A stretch of 64,000 nucleotides of DNA from Saprospiraceae bacterium. GTDB taxonomy: Bacteria; Bacteroidota; Bacteroidia; Chitinophagales; Saprospiraceae. Every line of letters begins with the position of its first letter. Position 1 is the first letter of the stretch. Below the pieces are notes generated by a model that was not told the origin of the DNA, searched no databases, and worked only from the letters and a program-made list of their open reading frames with translations. The position numbers and the translations under genes were made by a program. This document shows positions 26,248-35,456 of this stretch, piece after piece. The stretch lies in NCBI GenBank assembly GCA_020631355.1, contig JAHDHL010000001.1, positions 519,028 through 583,027 of the forward strand, given 5' to 3'.

Positions 26248-26778
26248 ATGAAAATAAATATGAATCGATTTTATTATTTAATTTATTTTCTGTCTTTTTC
26301 TTTTTTCTTTTTTTCTTGTAAAAAGGAAACCGAAATTATTCAGCAACCTATCGTTGATGATTATATTTTTAATGTAGATAGCGAACCTGTTTATCAATCC
26401 AGTGCAGAAAAAACCAAGGAGAAAACATCAGAGCAATATGTCTCCATACTCTATTCTAATTTATTCCAACAAAGTATTCCTCAGGAAGATTTAACGGATT
26501 TATCACTGATTCGTACGGCATTAGGAGATAAACAATTAGCAGATGAGTTGATAATCAATGGATTAGTTAATAACTCAGATGTAATTATACCTACTAATGA
26601 ACAAATGAGAGACAATGTCGATGAATTCATTGATGGTGTATATCTCCGTTTCTTCTTGCGAAAGCCTACTGCTTATGAAAAAGTAGAACTCAAACAAGAG
26701 ATAGAAAATGATTTGGAATTAACTCCTGAATTCATTTATACAGCATTCGCTATTTCTAATGAATATAAATTCTATTAA
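26248..26778 (+). CDS. Lipoprotein related to the preceding one
   Basis: 176 aa with an SPII signal FSFFFFSC (Cys about 24). It keeps the same kind of repeat as its neighbour: VYLRFFLRKPTAYEKVELKQE near residue 130 (shortened: YLRFFLRKPTAYEKVEL), and YVSILYSNLFQQSIPQEDL near 68. This suggests a shared helical fold used for binding. It is 53 bases after the first lipoprotein and 89 before the Tat-exported protein. A second ATG at 26260 (MNRFYY) is an equally good start. Confidence 0.65.
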   Translation: MKINMNRFYYLIYFLSFSFFFFSCKKETEIIQQPIVDDYIFNVDSEPVYQSSAEKTKEKTSEQYVSILYSNLFQQSIPQEDLTDLSLIRTALGDKQLADELIINGLVNNSDVIIPTNEQMRDNVDEFIDGVYLRFFLRKPTAYEKVELKQEIENDLELTPEFIYTAFAISNEYKFY

Positions 26779-26867
26779 AAGAATTAATTCTAATTTAATG
26801 GAAAAAAATAATTCGATTATTAATTTAATTCGAATTAAATATCTCAACATTTCATTATTTATTTTTT

Positions 26868-28211
26868 ATGAAAAGAAGAGGATTTTTAAAAAAAGCAGCA
26901 TTAACTACAGGTGCAATTATTTCAGCTCCTTACATTTTACCTTCAGGTAGATTGTTTGCAAATACAGGTACACGGGTTGCGAATCATGTAGTATATGTAT
27001 TGTTTGCCGGAGGCATCAGGCATCAGGAATCCATCGGTCAGCAATTCCTTTCCAATCAAGGTTTTCCAACCGAAGGTAATATCATGAATAATATGTTGTC
27101 AGGAAATGCACCTACCGCATTTACTGAAATATATGACCCTTGGACTCCGATAGTATCCAATCCATTATCCAGTCAGGGAACACTTTTTCAGGAAGTAACC
27201 TACAGTGTAGGTCCGACAGGCCATTTCAACGGACATACCGTTGCCATGACGGGAAATTATACAGAAACAGGATTGAATCTGGTGGAAAACCCAGAATTTC
27301 CTACGGTCTTCGAATATTATAGAAAACATTCAGACCCAGTCCACAGTGCCATGAATGCATGGTGGATTTCTGAGGGTTTGAATCCATATTATACATTGAA
27401 TTATAGTAGGCATCCTTTGTATGGTCCTATGTATGGAGCTAATTATTTACGTCCGAATACCATTTTTGGTGGAGAGGGTAGACAACAATTGAGTTCTATT
27501 AATATTTATCATCCTGATGAAATATCCAAGATTGCAAGGATTAAGCAATTATTGGATAACAACTTCGATCAATCAACAGGTGTGCTACCCGGAATCATAA
27601 ATACTCCGGAAGATAGAGAACTGATTAAGAGCTTTATAGATACCAGAATCGAGGCAGTTTCTAACTATACAATGGAAATCGCTACACCTGGAAATGATTA
27701 CAGTAAACTGAATGGTGACTTATATACCGTATCGGCCGCTTGGCAGGTTTTGGATGAATTCGCACCTGAGTTGATGGTAGTAAACATGACCAATTCTGAT
27801 GTTTGCCATGACAATTTTACGGGTTATGTCAGAAATCTACATAGAGCAGATTATGGAGTAGGGTGGTTGTGGAATAAGATTCAGTCGCATCCTATTTTGG
27901 CCAATGATACCATTATGGTTTGTATGCCGGAACATGGCAGAAACTTATTGGCCAATAATATTTTTGATGGTAATGGATTAGAATCATATGACCATTCTGC
28001 AAATGATGAGGATAGTAATTCAAGGAGAATCTTCTCACTCATTGTTGGTCCATCAGGCAAGGTAGTCCAAGGCCAACAATTAGGAACAGAAGGTGCTCCA
28101 GCAGCAGAAGCAATTGATATGGTACCGACTATTGGACACATCTTAGGATTCAAGGACGATGTTCCATCCTATTTATTCCAAGGACGGGCATTAGAAGAAG
28201 CATTTGTATAA
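26868..28211 (+). CDS. Tat-exported alkaline-phosphatase-fold protein (DUF1501-like)
   Basis: 447 aa with a twin-arginine signal, KRRGFLKKAALTTGAIISAP. The chain reads as an alkaline phosphatase/sulfatase-superfamily core: an early VVYVLFAGGIRHQES, a central HTVAMTG, and a late MPEHGRNLLANN and AIDMVPTIGHILGF, the latter typical of DUF1501/sulfatase-like proteins. The usual sulfatase Cys/Ser motif is not evident, so catalysis is unsure. Tat export suggests it folds, perhaps with metals, before secretion. It is followed after one base by a class V aminotransferase gene. Confidence 0.75.
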   Translation: MKRRGFLKKAALTTGAIISAPYILPSGRLFANTGTRVANHVVYVLFAGGIRHQESIGQQFLSNQGFPTEGNIMNNMLSGNAPTAFTEIYDPWTPIVSNPLSSQGTLFQEVTYSVGPTGHFNGHTVAMTGNYTETGLNLVENPEFPTVFEYYRKHSDPVHSAMNAWWISEGLNPYYTLNYSRHPLYGPMYGANYLRPNTIFGGEGRQQLSSINIYHPDEISKIARIKQLLDNNFDQSTGVLPGIINTPEDRELIKSFIDTRIEAVSNYTMEIATPGNDYSKLNGDLYTVSAAWQVLDEFAPELMVVNMTNSDVCHDNFTGYVRNLHRADYGVGWLWNKIQSHPILANDTIMVCMPEHGRNLLANNIFDGNGLESYDHSANDEDSNSRRIFSLIVGPSGKVVQGQQLGTEGAPAAEAIDMVPTIGHILGFKDDVPSYLFQGRALEEAFV

Positions 28212-28212
28212 G

Positions 28213-29304
28213 ATGACGGATTGGAATCATATAAGAAAGCAGTTTCGAGCATTCAATGACTCGGTATATGTGAATACCGCAGCAACGGGACTCATCCCGG
28301 ACAGTACGATTGATAGAGTAACACAACTCTATGATTATCATGCTCGTAGGGGTGCAGTGGCAGCTGAGAGTTGGGTTGATGAAATGGATGAGGTACGTGC
28401 TAAGGTAGCAAGGATGATTGGAGCTGAAACAGAAGAAATTGCAATAGTACCCAATATGTCCACAGGGATGAATTGGTTGGCAATGATGTTGAAATCACTT
28501 GGTCGGATTGCCGTTCCGGTTGAGGATTTTCCATCCTTGTATTCTCCTTGGGAAATCCATGGGCATAAGTTGGAACGCATCAGTAATAATGAGGCGGGTG
28601 AAATCAATTATGAGGAAATCCGACAAAGCCAATCTCCGATATTTGCGATTAGTCATGTCCAATGGCATACCGGATACCAACTTGATGTCGAACGGGTTGC
28701 GAATATTTGCCAAGAAAAAAATCAGCTCTTTGTTCTTGATGCCACACAATCATTGGGTACTCAGAAAATTGATGTGAAGAAACAAGGTATTGATATTCTT
28801 TTTGCGAGTTGTTATAAGTGGATGATGTGCGGTTTTGGTAATTGTATCATGTATGTCAAAAAGGAATTATTGGAGCAATATCCCGGCGGATTTTGTTGGC
28901 AATTCCGTGCACCTGAAGGATTGGATTTCTGTCCGGATGCCAAGCGTTTTGAAATAGGCCATGAAAGGGCGGAAGCATTTTTCAGATTAGGAAATTCCTT
29001 GGATATTTTCCATGAAATAGGAATGGATAAAATCGAAAAAAGAGTCAAGGAATTGTATGAGTATTTATATGCGCAACTAAGGGAAAATAATATCGAAACC
29101 GTATTCGAATATCCCGAAAAAAATAGGTCCCAAATTGTCATTATCAAGGGAGAACCTGAACTACAGAACCAATTAGCCCAAAAGAATATTTTTGTTTCAC
29201 ATCGTGGAACAGGCATTAGAATTTCCCTTCATTTTTATAATAATAAGGAAGATATAGATACTCTGATTGCTGCAATAAAGGCAATAGAACTACAAATGGC
29301 TTAG
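28213..29304 (+). CDS. Class V aminotransferase (cysteine desulfurase-like fold), PLP-dependent
   Basis: 363 aa. The PLP lysine is Lys202 in ASCYKWMMCGFG; the aspartate contacting the pyridine nitrogen is in FVLDATQSLGTQKID. The N-terminus VYVNTAATGLIPDS is typical of the family. The start is the ATG at 28213; an upstream TTG at 28204 would overlap the previous gene. No active-site cysteine loop typical of NifS/SufS is evident, so a desulfurase role is unlikely. It is a cytoplasmic enzyme inside a cluster of exported proteins; the reason is not clear. Confidence 0.88.
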   Translation: MTDWNHIRKQFRAFNDSVYVNTAATGLIPDSTIDRVTQLYDYHARRGAVAAESWVDEMDEVRAKVARMIGAETEEIAIVPNMSTGMNWLAMMLKSLGRIAVPVEDFPSLYSPWEIHGHKLERISNNEAGEINYEEIRQSQSPIFAISHVQWHTGYQLDVERVANICQEKNQLFVLDATQSLGTQKIDVKKQGIDILFASCYKWMMCGFGNCIMYVKKELLEQYPGGFCWQFRAPEGLDFCPDAKRFEIGHERAEAFFRLGNSLDIFHEIGMDKIEKRVKELYEYLYAQLRENNIETVFEYPEKNRSQIVIIKGEPELQNQLAQKNIFVSHRGTGIRISLHFYNNKEDIDTLIAAIKAIELQMA

Positions 29305-29305
29305 T

Positions 29306-30313
29306 ATGAAAAGGAATGCGATTTTTATTTTTTTTGCAATAATGATTGCAGTTGTTTTTTCTTGTAAGGAATCTGTTACAACGATAACGAATGATCCCAT
29401 TATAAATGTGAATAACCCTTACGATACCATCAATTACGATTCGGGTGTGATCGTGGATGTACCGATTGATTCCAGTACTTTTTTGGGATTACATACCTAT
29501 ATTTTCTCTCAACGTTGTAATCAACCGGCCTGTCATGATGGTACTTTCGAACCTGATTTCCGAACCGTTCAGAGTGCATATAATACATTGGTTTATCATC
29601 CGATTATCAAGAATTATCCTACGGACCCCTTAGAATATAGGGTGATGCCCGGTGACCCGGAAAATTCGATGATTATGCATCGTCTAACCATAGATAATCC
29701 ACCTAACTTTGAGGTGATGCCATCAAGTGGAATACCCTTGCCACAAAGCCAGATTGACCTGATTAACAATTGGATAGCTAATGGTGCAAGGGATATTTAT
29801 GGTAACGAACCCATGCAGACAAGCCTATTACCGAACTGTTATGGAATGGTTGCTTTCGAGTATGTTGGTAACGATACAATCAGGGTCGATACCCTGCGTC
29901 AAGGCTCCAATGTGACCCCATTTGTGGTACAAGGGAATAATGAAATAGAATTCTGGTTTATCTATGCGGATTTTGATGTGGATGGCAATTTGGTTTTCCC
30001 ATTTAATCTGACATATAATAAATTCAAGGTATCCACGAATCCTTATGATTTTTCAAATGCAATAGAATTCGATATGGATGTGGAAATACTCGAACCTCTT
30101 TGGATTAATTCCGCTTATAGTGAACCTATCGAAGTGGATATTCCATATTATCAACATGTAAAATTCAATCCGTCAGTTTACGGATTTACGAGCGGAGACA
30201 GATTATATATGCGGACGTATGTACAGGATAATGATCATGATGAACCCACTGAAATTCCATTACCAAGTTCACCAGCTTACATGCATTCCTATTTTTCATT
30301 TGATATTTTATAA
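29306..30313 (+). CDS. Lipoprotein with cytochrome-c-like CX4CH motif
   Basis: 335 aa; SPII signal IMIAVVFSC. At about residues 71-77 RCNQPACHDG is a CX4CH motif in place of CXXCH. It is followed by YRVMPGDPENSMIMHRL and DLINNWIANGAR, which is exactly the layout of planctomycete-type PSCyt1/c-type cytochrome domains (a Met-containing loop, then a helix ending in WIxxGA). The C-terminal 160 aa is beta-rich. It could bind heme through an expanded loop, or be a heme-less relative. It starts one base after the aminotransferase stop. Confidence 0.75.
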   Translation: MKRNAIFIFFAIMIAVVFSCKESVTTITNDPIINVNNPYDTINYDSGVIVDVPIDSSTFLGLHTYIFSQRCNQPACHDGTFEPDFRTVQSAYNTLVYHPIIKNYPTDPLEYRVMPGDPENSMIMHRLTIDNPPNFEVMPSSGIPLPQSQIDLINNWIANGARDIYGNEPMQTSLLPNCYGMVAFEYVGNDTIRVDTLRQGSNVTPFVVQGNNEIEFWFIYADFDVDGNLVFPFNLTYNKFKVSTNPYDFSNAIEFDMDVEILEPLWINSAYSEPIEVDIPYYQHVKFNPSVYGFTSGDRLYMRTYVQDNDHDEPTEIPLPSSPAYMHSYFSFDIL

Positions 30314-30369
30314 ATGATGAATCATTCGAAATTTTCCAATCATTTGGTATCAAATCGAATTCAAAGAAC

Positions 30370-30852
30370 ATGAAAAAAAATATTCTAATATTCATTCCCA
30401 TCTTGGTATTGTTATCCTTTGGATGCGAAAGGAATCATACCGAATATTCGGAAACATTTGATTATGAATTATTGGGAGAGATCCCCGAAATAGAATTCGA
30501 AAGTATTTCCACAACGGATGTTGTGGAATATGCGGATTCCATTGCATTCACTATTTTCTATCAGGATGGGAATGGGGATATCGGTACCACCGATCCGGAT
30601 GAAACGACGATTGAATTGATTGATAACAGGGATTCCGTAAATTTGATATTCAATTATCACCTCTCTCCAAGGGCACCGGCAGGAGCAGATATCGCTATCC
30701 AAGGTACATTGGACATCATCCTGAATCATTCCATTATTCTGGATGATTCGAATACTTCCGAACAAACGACCTTTTCACTCCGCATCAGGGATGCGGCGGG
30801 AAATTGGAGTAATAGGGTAGAAAGCCCTACGGTAGTCATTCACCAACAATAG
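30370..30852 (+). CDS. Small lipoprotein, beta-sandwich-like
   Basis: 160 aa; SPII signal ILVLLSFGC. The mature part has an Ig/cadherin-like look: IAFTIFYQDGNGDIGTTDPD (a Ca-binding-like DGNGDIG segment near residue 65) and FSLRIRDAAGNWSNRVESP near the end, phrases common in Bacteroidota surface lipoproteins. No enzyme motif. It is the last gene of the exported cluster that begins at 25304. Confidence 0.7.
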   Translation: MKKNILIFIPILVLLSFGCERNHTEYSETFDYELLGEIPEIEFESISTTDVVEYADSIAFTIFYQDGNGDIGTTDPDETTIELIDNRDSVNLIFNYHLSPRAPAGADIAIQGTLDIILNHSIILDDSNTSEQTTFSLRIRDAAGNWSNRVESPTVVIHQQ

Positions 30853-30863
30853 GATATTGACTA

Positions 30864-31247
30864 CTACTTGAGAGCCTGTTCGGCATTGTCAATGGCAGAG
30901 TACATGATGTCTTTCATTTCCTCTAATTTCTTGACTTCCTCCTCATAGTATTTGACACGTTCCTCCACGGGAGTGGCATCTGATGGCCAGTTGAACTGAT
31001 TCATCCAACCCATCATGGCATCGTCAGCATCCTTTAGGTCTTTCTTGAGTTCAAGAACCTGTATGGAATCCAAACCTTCCTTGGAACCCAATGCCTCTTT
31101 CAATGAAACCAGTTGTCCCATCTTAGGCATGGTTTCAACATCATGGAGCCTATGGATATCATCCACTAAAGCCTTTTCTTTTTTCAACATTGGATCCCCA
31201 CAAGAAACCGCAAATAATACCAATACAACAAAAAGAATATTCTTCAT
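30864..31247 (-). CDS. Small helical lipoprotein of unknown function
   Basis: 127 aa, SPII signal VLVLFAVSC (Cys about 16). The mature part is highly charged and helical: KKEKALVDDIHRLHD, then KDADDAMMGWMNQFNW, then KYYEEEVKKLEEMKD, consistent with a short coiled coil tethered to the membrane. Similar Bacteroidota proteins are sometimes misnamed as viral inclusion proteins. It precedes the ChaN-like gene's end by 56 bases on the same strand, so it may be its operon partner. Confidence 0.7.
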   Translation of the reverse strand: MKNILFVVLVLFAVSCGDPMLKKEKALVDDIHRLHDVETMPKMGQLVSLKEALGSKEGLDSIQVLELKKDLKDADDAMMGWMNQFNWPSDATPVEERVKYYEEEVKKLEEMKDIMYSAIDNAEQALK

Positions 31248-31303
31248 TGATTCTAGTTTATAATCTCCAAAACAATCCGATTCATCTGGTACCTTACCAA
31301 CAT

Positions 31304-32167
31304 CTAATAAGTCCGTGTCATGGATTCAGGTATACAAATAACAAAATCAGCTTTGCCTTTGTTTTCAACACTAATACTGGAAACATCTTCTTGGGTAACC
31401 GTAGATATGGTCATGATTTTGGTATTTGCTTGATAATGATTAATGTACCATGAAATCCCCTCGAAATTATCCGAATGATAGGCTCCATTATAATGGATGA
31501 ATGTACCTTTCTTTTGTAGATTCTGACTGATATAATATCCCATTGAAGCATCCTTGACCGCTTGAGCATGAGGGAAATTGACACCTCCGTGACCCTCACC
31601 CGCCATATCCAATAATGCTTTATAACCCGGTAATTCCAAATCCACTTCGATAGGAAGCGGAGGTAGGATGTCCTTGGCTGATTCACTCAGTTGTTCCAAG
31701 GAATTCAATCCCTTATGAAAAACCATCGATGCATATCTTCTTGGGATATTCGTAGCTACGAATCCAGTATTGTTCTCCTTGGCAAATTCTAACAAGGGCT
31801 TGTAATCCGTTTTGTAATTCGGCCAAAGTTTGACTTCTTCCTCAAAATTCTTCTCCCTGATTTGCCCGCTTAGGTATTCATTCAATAATAATTGATTGTC
31901 TGCCTCAAACATCTCTGCTCCTAACATTATATTTCCGTCCCTCTTGTCGAAAACATCCTTTGTGAATTCAAGTTCCAACCAATGTGAAATCGGATTATCA
32001 TGTAATTCCCCAAAAAGTGCCACATCCGATTGAGCCGCCATTCTGACCATTTTCTTATAGTCAATTTCTTTACCATCCTTGTCATATATGACATAGGCAG
32101 GTTTGTCCTCAACAAATGCCCAACCCGAGGAAATCGTAATGATTAGTATAAAAATCAGATGCTTCAT
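31304..32167 (-). CDS. ChaN/Tiki-like (haem-binding uptake) family protein
   Basis: 287 aa, exported (signal HLIFILIITISSGWAF). ChaN-family (PF04187) features: VALFGELHDNPISHWLELEF near residue 48 with the conserved GExHDN, GAEMFEADNQLLLNEYL near 83, then a C-terminal HYNGAYHSDNFEGISWYI near 235 with the second histidine pair. Relatives bind heme or act as metalloproteases like Tiki; Campylobacter ChaN is an iron-regulated lipoprotein. There is no lipobox here, so it is probably soluble and periplasmic. Role in heme or iron uptake is inferred. Confidence 0.85.
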   Translation of the reverse strand: MKHLIFILIITISSGWAFVEDKPAYVIYDKDGKEIDYKKMVRMAAQSDVALFGELHDNPISHWLELEFTKDVFDKRDGNIMLGAEMFEADNQLLLNEYLSGQIREKNFEEEVKLWPNYKTDYKPLLEFAKENNTGFVATNIPRRYASMVFHKGLNSLEQLSESAKDILPPLPIEVDLELPGYKALLDMAGEGHGGVNFPHAQAVKDASMGYYISQNLQKKGTFIHYNGAYHSDNFEGISWYINHYQANTKIMTISTVTQEDVSSISVENKGKADFVICIPESMTRTY

Positions 32168-32234
32168 AACAGATTTAATTAGGTCTATACATAATTTGGT
32201 GTCTAATCAATTTTTGTGAAACAAGCTCCAGATA

Positions 32235-33221
32235 TCAAACTGCTTTTTCGTCATCCATGATATCCTCTTTTGATTCCTCGATACCTTTCTTATCAAAAAT
32301 AGCCAACATTGAGTAGAATAGCAGATTCAAGGTCTTATTAATGGCAGGAACTGCAATCATTAAACCAGCGATTTCCGCCTCATCCATTCCAAGCTGGTTG
32401 GAAATTTGGATACTGATACTTATGAATGCTATATCAACACTAGGAATGGGAATCCTGTTCGTAATCATCTTGGAACCCAAATAGACAAACCATATATGAA
32501 TGGGAACCAAAGGCAAGACAACAATCCATTGGCACACCTCAAGGGCATAGGTAACCACAAAACGGAAAACATGTACCCCGAATACCTTTGCTGCGACCTT
32601 TGCAGAAAATGAAATAATAAACCTTAGTAAATAAATGATAATAGGTACAAGAACCACTGCTCCGATGAGTATCCATTGCACTGTTTTCCATGGAATGGAA
32701 ATTAAATCCAAGAGATTTTCCTGTGATACATAAAGGAAAATGACCAATAGGATAATGGCCATGAATGTCGATGCAATCGAAGAAATGATATTATTATCCT
32801 TAATGACATTGAATATGTATTTGTCATCCTCCTTGAGGTTCTTCTTGCCCCACCAAAAGAAATAGGCTTCGCCTGTATAGACATAAACATCCGAATTCAG
32901 GATTTTCTTCTTGACAAAAACCTTGAGCCCCTCCCAAAATGTAAAATCCAGGGACATCCTGTAAATGTATTGTTCAGAAACAGGTAGCACGAAATAATGT
33001 ACGACCAATAAGATATAGAACAATGGGTTCAGAGGAAGGGATTGGAGGACTTCCCACCAACCAATCTTAGCAATTTGGTAGATAAGCGACCCGAAGATGA
33101 ATATTTGGATGGCATATCTGAGCAACTTCCCCAACAACTTACCGTTCTCACTCTCACGAAATACCTTGAGTCGTGAGGACCATTTTTGTACCGTTGGATG
33201 CTCCTTGATTGATTGTATCAT
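32235..33221 (-). CDS. Polytopic membrane protein, MprF/LPG-synthase-TM-like
   Basis: 328 aa with about six to eight hydrophobic segments (for example IQIFIFGSLIYQIAKIGWW and PLFYILLVVHYFVLPVSEQY). The layout and the motif QISNQLGMDEAEIAGLMI resemble the transmembrane part of lysylphosphatidylglycerol synthase/AglD-type (UPF0104) proteins, which flip or modify lipids. The C-terminus is acidic (EESKEDIMDDE). A TATCTTTG promoter element lies 13 bases upstream. The family call is tentative. Confidence 0.6.
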   Translation of the reverse strand: MIQSIKEHPTVQKWSSRLKVFRESENGKLLGKLLRYAIQIFIFGSLIYQIAKIGWWEVLQSLPLNPLFYILLVVHYFVLPVSEQYIYRMSLDFTFWEGLKVFVKKKILNSDVYVYTGEAYFFWWGKKNLKEDDKYIFNVIKDNNIISSIASTFMAIILLVIFLYVSQENLLDLISIPWKTVQWILIGAVVLVPIIIYLLRFIISFSAKVAAKVFGVHVFRFVVTYALEVCQWIVVLPLVPIHIWFVYLGSKMITNRIPIPSVDIAFISISIQISNQLGMDEAEIAGLMIAVPAINKTLNLLFYSMLAIFDKKGIEESKEDIMDDEKAV

Positions 33222-33233
33222 AATATCAGTTCA

Positions 33234-33241
33234 CAAAGATA
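33234..33241 (-). promoter_or_regulatory. Putative -7 element TATCTTTG for the MprF-like gene
   Basis: CAAAGATA on the plus strand is TATCTTTG on the minus strand, an exact TAnnTTTG. It is so near the ATG (13 bases) that the transcript would have a very short leader. Confidence 0.4.
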
Positions 33242-33288
33242 AACGCTAAGACAGCAAATCAGGGCATGTTCAGGTAGCTTCTTGGATA

Positions 33289-34296
33289 ATGATGGGAATC
33301 AATACTGACATGTTTTTACTTTTGAATACTAAAATTCAAGTAGCTCTCTTTACTTTTGTTACAAAGAAAATCACTTTGACTCAGAATACGGACAAGACTG
33401 TTTCCATTATTATTACCACATATAATGGCGCCAAATGGATAGAGGAATGTATCGCTTCTTGTCAAAAATCCAATTATCCTGCCCGGATTATTGTCGTGGA
33501 TAATAATTCGACGGATAATACCCTCGATTTACTACCGAACGATGTCCATCTCCTTACCCTTTCCAAGAATGTAGGATTTGGTAGGGCGAATAATATAGGA
33601 ATGATGGAGGCCATCGAAAAGTTCGGTTCTGATTATGTTTTCCTCTTGAACCAAGACGCCTATATCAAGGAGGATACCATAGGAGAATTGGTAGAATGCC
33701 ATCAGGCCAATCCCAAGCTAGGCTTAATCTCACCCCTGCATTTTGATGGCCAGGAACGAGCATTCGATTATCGCTTTAAGATTTACATGAAACGCGCACA
33801 ATCATCCAGAATTTCAGATGGTTTGTATGCCAGTAAGTTTGTGAACGCTGCTGCTTGGTTTATGACTAAGGATGCCGTTCTGAAGAATGGAGGTTTCGAC
33901 CCTGTTTTTTTTCACACAGGAGAAGATGATAATTTTTGCCAACGACTCCGTTATCATAAGATTCCTATTGCAATTACGGAATCTGCCAGAATCATGCATG
34001 ACCGTCAGGATAGGAAAAAAGCAAAGACGCCTCCTCACCTCAAGGTGGCTAACCGAGCTAAGATCATCATATTTAATCCGGATGCTAATCTATTGACCAA
34101 ATGTATCCAACTGATTCCCTTGGCATTCTATTTTCTGATGAACCTCACTGTTCCAACTTATAGAAAACGAGAAAAGCTACAACAAGACTATCAAGGATTC
34201 AAGGATATTCTTAGTTACAACAAATCATACAAGAGGAATTATAATCAGGATAGCATCTTTCTAAAACAAGATTACCCTCCATCATTCATTAAATAG
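33289..34296 (+). CDS. Family 2 glycosyltransferase (rhamnosyltransferase-like)
   Basis: 335 aa in this frame. GT-A features: VSIIITTYNGAKWIEECI at the core N-terminus, VVDNNSTDNTLDLL (donor loop), NVGFGRANN, then FLLNQDAY in the DxD position (QDA). FHTGEDDNFCQRLRYH near 205 is the ED acceptor-side motif. It probably adds a sugar to a cell-surface glycan. The start is uncertain: the first 30 residues precede the GT core and contain two TAnnTTTG promoter elements, so a TTG at 33376 (306 aa) may be the real start. Confidence 0.85.
   Translation: MMGINTDMFLLLNTKIQVALFTFVTKKITLTQNTDKTVSIIITTYNGAKWIEECIASCQKSNYPARIIVVDNNSTDNTLDLLPNDVHLLTLSKNVGFGRANNIGMMEAIEKFGSDYVFLLNQDAYIKEDTIGELVECHQANPKLGLISPLHFDGQERAFDYRFKIYMKRAQSSRISDGLYASKFVNAAAWFMTKDAVLKNGGFDPVFFHTGEDDNFCQRLRYHKIPIAITESARIMHDRQDRKKAKTPPHLKVANRAKIIIFNPDANLLTKCIQLIPLAFYFLMNLTVPTYRKREKLQQDYQGFKDILSYNKSYKRNYNQDSIFLKQDYPPSFIK
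33317..33358 (+). promoter_or_regulatory. Two TACTTTTG -7 elements near the GT2 start
   Basis: TACTTTTG occurs at 33317-33324 and again at 33351-33358, both exact TAnnTTTG. Both lie inside the annotated first 25 codons. If the second is used, transcription would begin near 33365, ahead of the TTG at 33376. Confidence 0.4.
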
Positions 34297-34301
34297 CCGC
34301 A

Positions 34302-35285
34302 TTAGTAATCCTGGTTTTTTTTCCAACCATTCTGAATCAGATCTTCCCATATTCGATCTGCAAAATCCAAAAAGGGTTGCTTTTCGTGTAACCAACCAAA
34401 ATGCAAACAATAGGGAGTAGCATGTAGATAATCCCCCTTTCCAGGGAATAGGGAAAGGAATCGTGTAAGGAAAGTCTGAAGCCACCTCACTTTCAGTCCT
34501 CTAAGATTATACACAAAAGTATCAGAATAATAAATACACTTGACCGATTTGAAGTCCGGATCATGGATGGTATAGTTGGAGATGTAATCAAGCTGGGCAC
34601 TACTCTGTCCCTGTAACCAAGGGTAAACTGGAATATCCAATTTCGACATGGCCATGGCCAAACTCCATTCACAGGATTCCATATTCCTACCACTTTCCTT
34701 TAGCCTACTTTGGAAATGTGTTTCATCAATCTTGTTTAGATATTCTTGTGCCTGGAGTGCTACCTTTTGGGTCAATTCGAAATCCTTGGCATAAATGACA
34801 CCTGATTGGACCCGACTCAGGTAAGTCAGCCCGAAACGTTTGAGTGTTTTCTTTCTTCTTCCAAGAAGAATATCCTTGATTACACCCAGCCCTTTGGGCG
34901 CTCCAAAGAAATTATCAGAAATCTGAATTCCTGTAATAGTGAATGGAAACGGTTCGAATGCCTCCCAAAGTGGATCAGGATTCTTGCACCAGACAATATC
35001 GCTGTCAATGAAAATATTCTTCTTGAAGAATAGGAATTCATGGATATGATGTTTGAAACCCACAATCGAACGATTAGCTTCCGGTAATTCATGCTTTACA
35101 GCAAATAAATCACCTAAGCCATATTGTTCCAAAGCTTCTATATGCTCCTTGGGACAAGCAATTCCGATGGGCCTTTTCTTATCATATCTTCTGAGTGTCA
35201 ATGCAGAAACGACTGCATGACCCAGATACTTGACCTTGCCATAACTCACATAAACATAGCCCTCATCCATATTATGGGATTCCAT
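34302..35285 (-). CDS. GT-A fold glycosyltransferase-like protein
   Basis: 327 aa. FIDSDIVW near residue 92 is a DxD-like metal/nucleotide-sugar site, preceded by HIHEFLFFKKN, as in family 8/nucleotide-diphospho-sugar transferases. SGVIYAKDF near 160 and a late YCLHFGWLHE are further landmarks. It would transfer a sugar in the cytoplasm or at the membrane. A second ATG at 35270 (MDEGYVYVSYG) is possible and fits the GT core better. It converges with the family 2 gene 5 bases away, so the pair probably serves surface polysaccharide synthesis. Confidence 0.75.
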   Translation of the reverse strand: MESHNMDEGYVYVSYGKVKYLGHAVVSALTLRRYDKKRPIGIACPKEHIEALEQYGLGDLFAVKHELPEANRSIVGFKHHIHEFLFFKKNIFIDSDIVWCKNPDPLWEAFEPFPFTITGIQISDNFFGAPKGLGVIKDILLGRRKKTLKRFGLTYLSRVQSGVIYAKDFELTQKVALQAQEYLNKIDETHFQSRLKESGRNMESCEWSLAMAMSKLDIPVYPWLQGQSSAQLDYISNYTIHDPDFKSVKCIYYSDTFVYNLRGLKVRWLQTFLTRFLSLFPGKGDYLHATPYCLHFGWLHEKQPFLDFADRIWEDLIQNGWKKNQDY

Positions 35286-35299
35286 ATAGAAAATTTATA

Positions 35300-35307
35300 C
35301 AAAGATA
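35300..35307 (-). promoter_or_regulatory. Putative -7 element TATCTTTG for the GT-A gene
   Basis: CAAAGATA on the plus strand gives an exact TAnnTTTG on the minus strand, 15 bases upstream of the first ATG (30 upstream of the second). No -33 match at normal spacing. Confidence 0.4.
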
Positions 35308-35456
35308 TAAGTATTATTACTAGATAAGGATAGTGACCAAAACCCTTTTTCCCTATCTTAAAATATATAATCTATCTTTATCTTTAGAGGGATAGAAATG
35401 TATTCTCCCAACCAAACAACACATTTAGCGGTTTATTCCGTTAGACCTACTTATTT

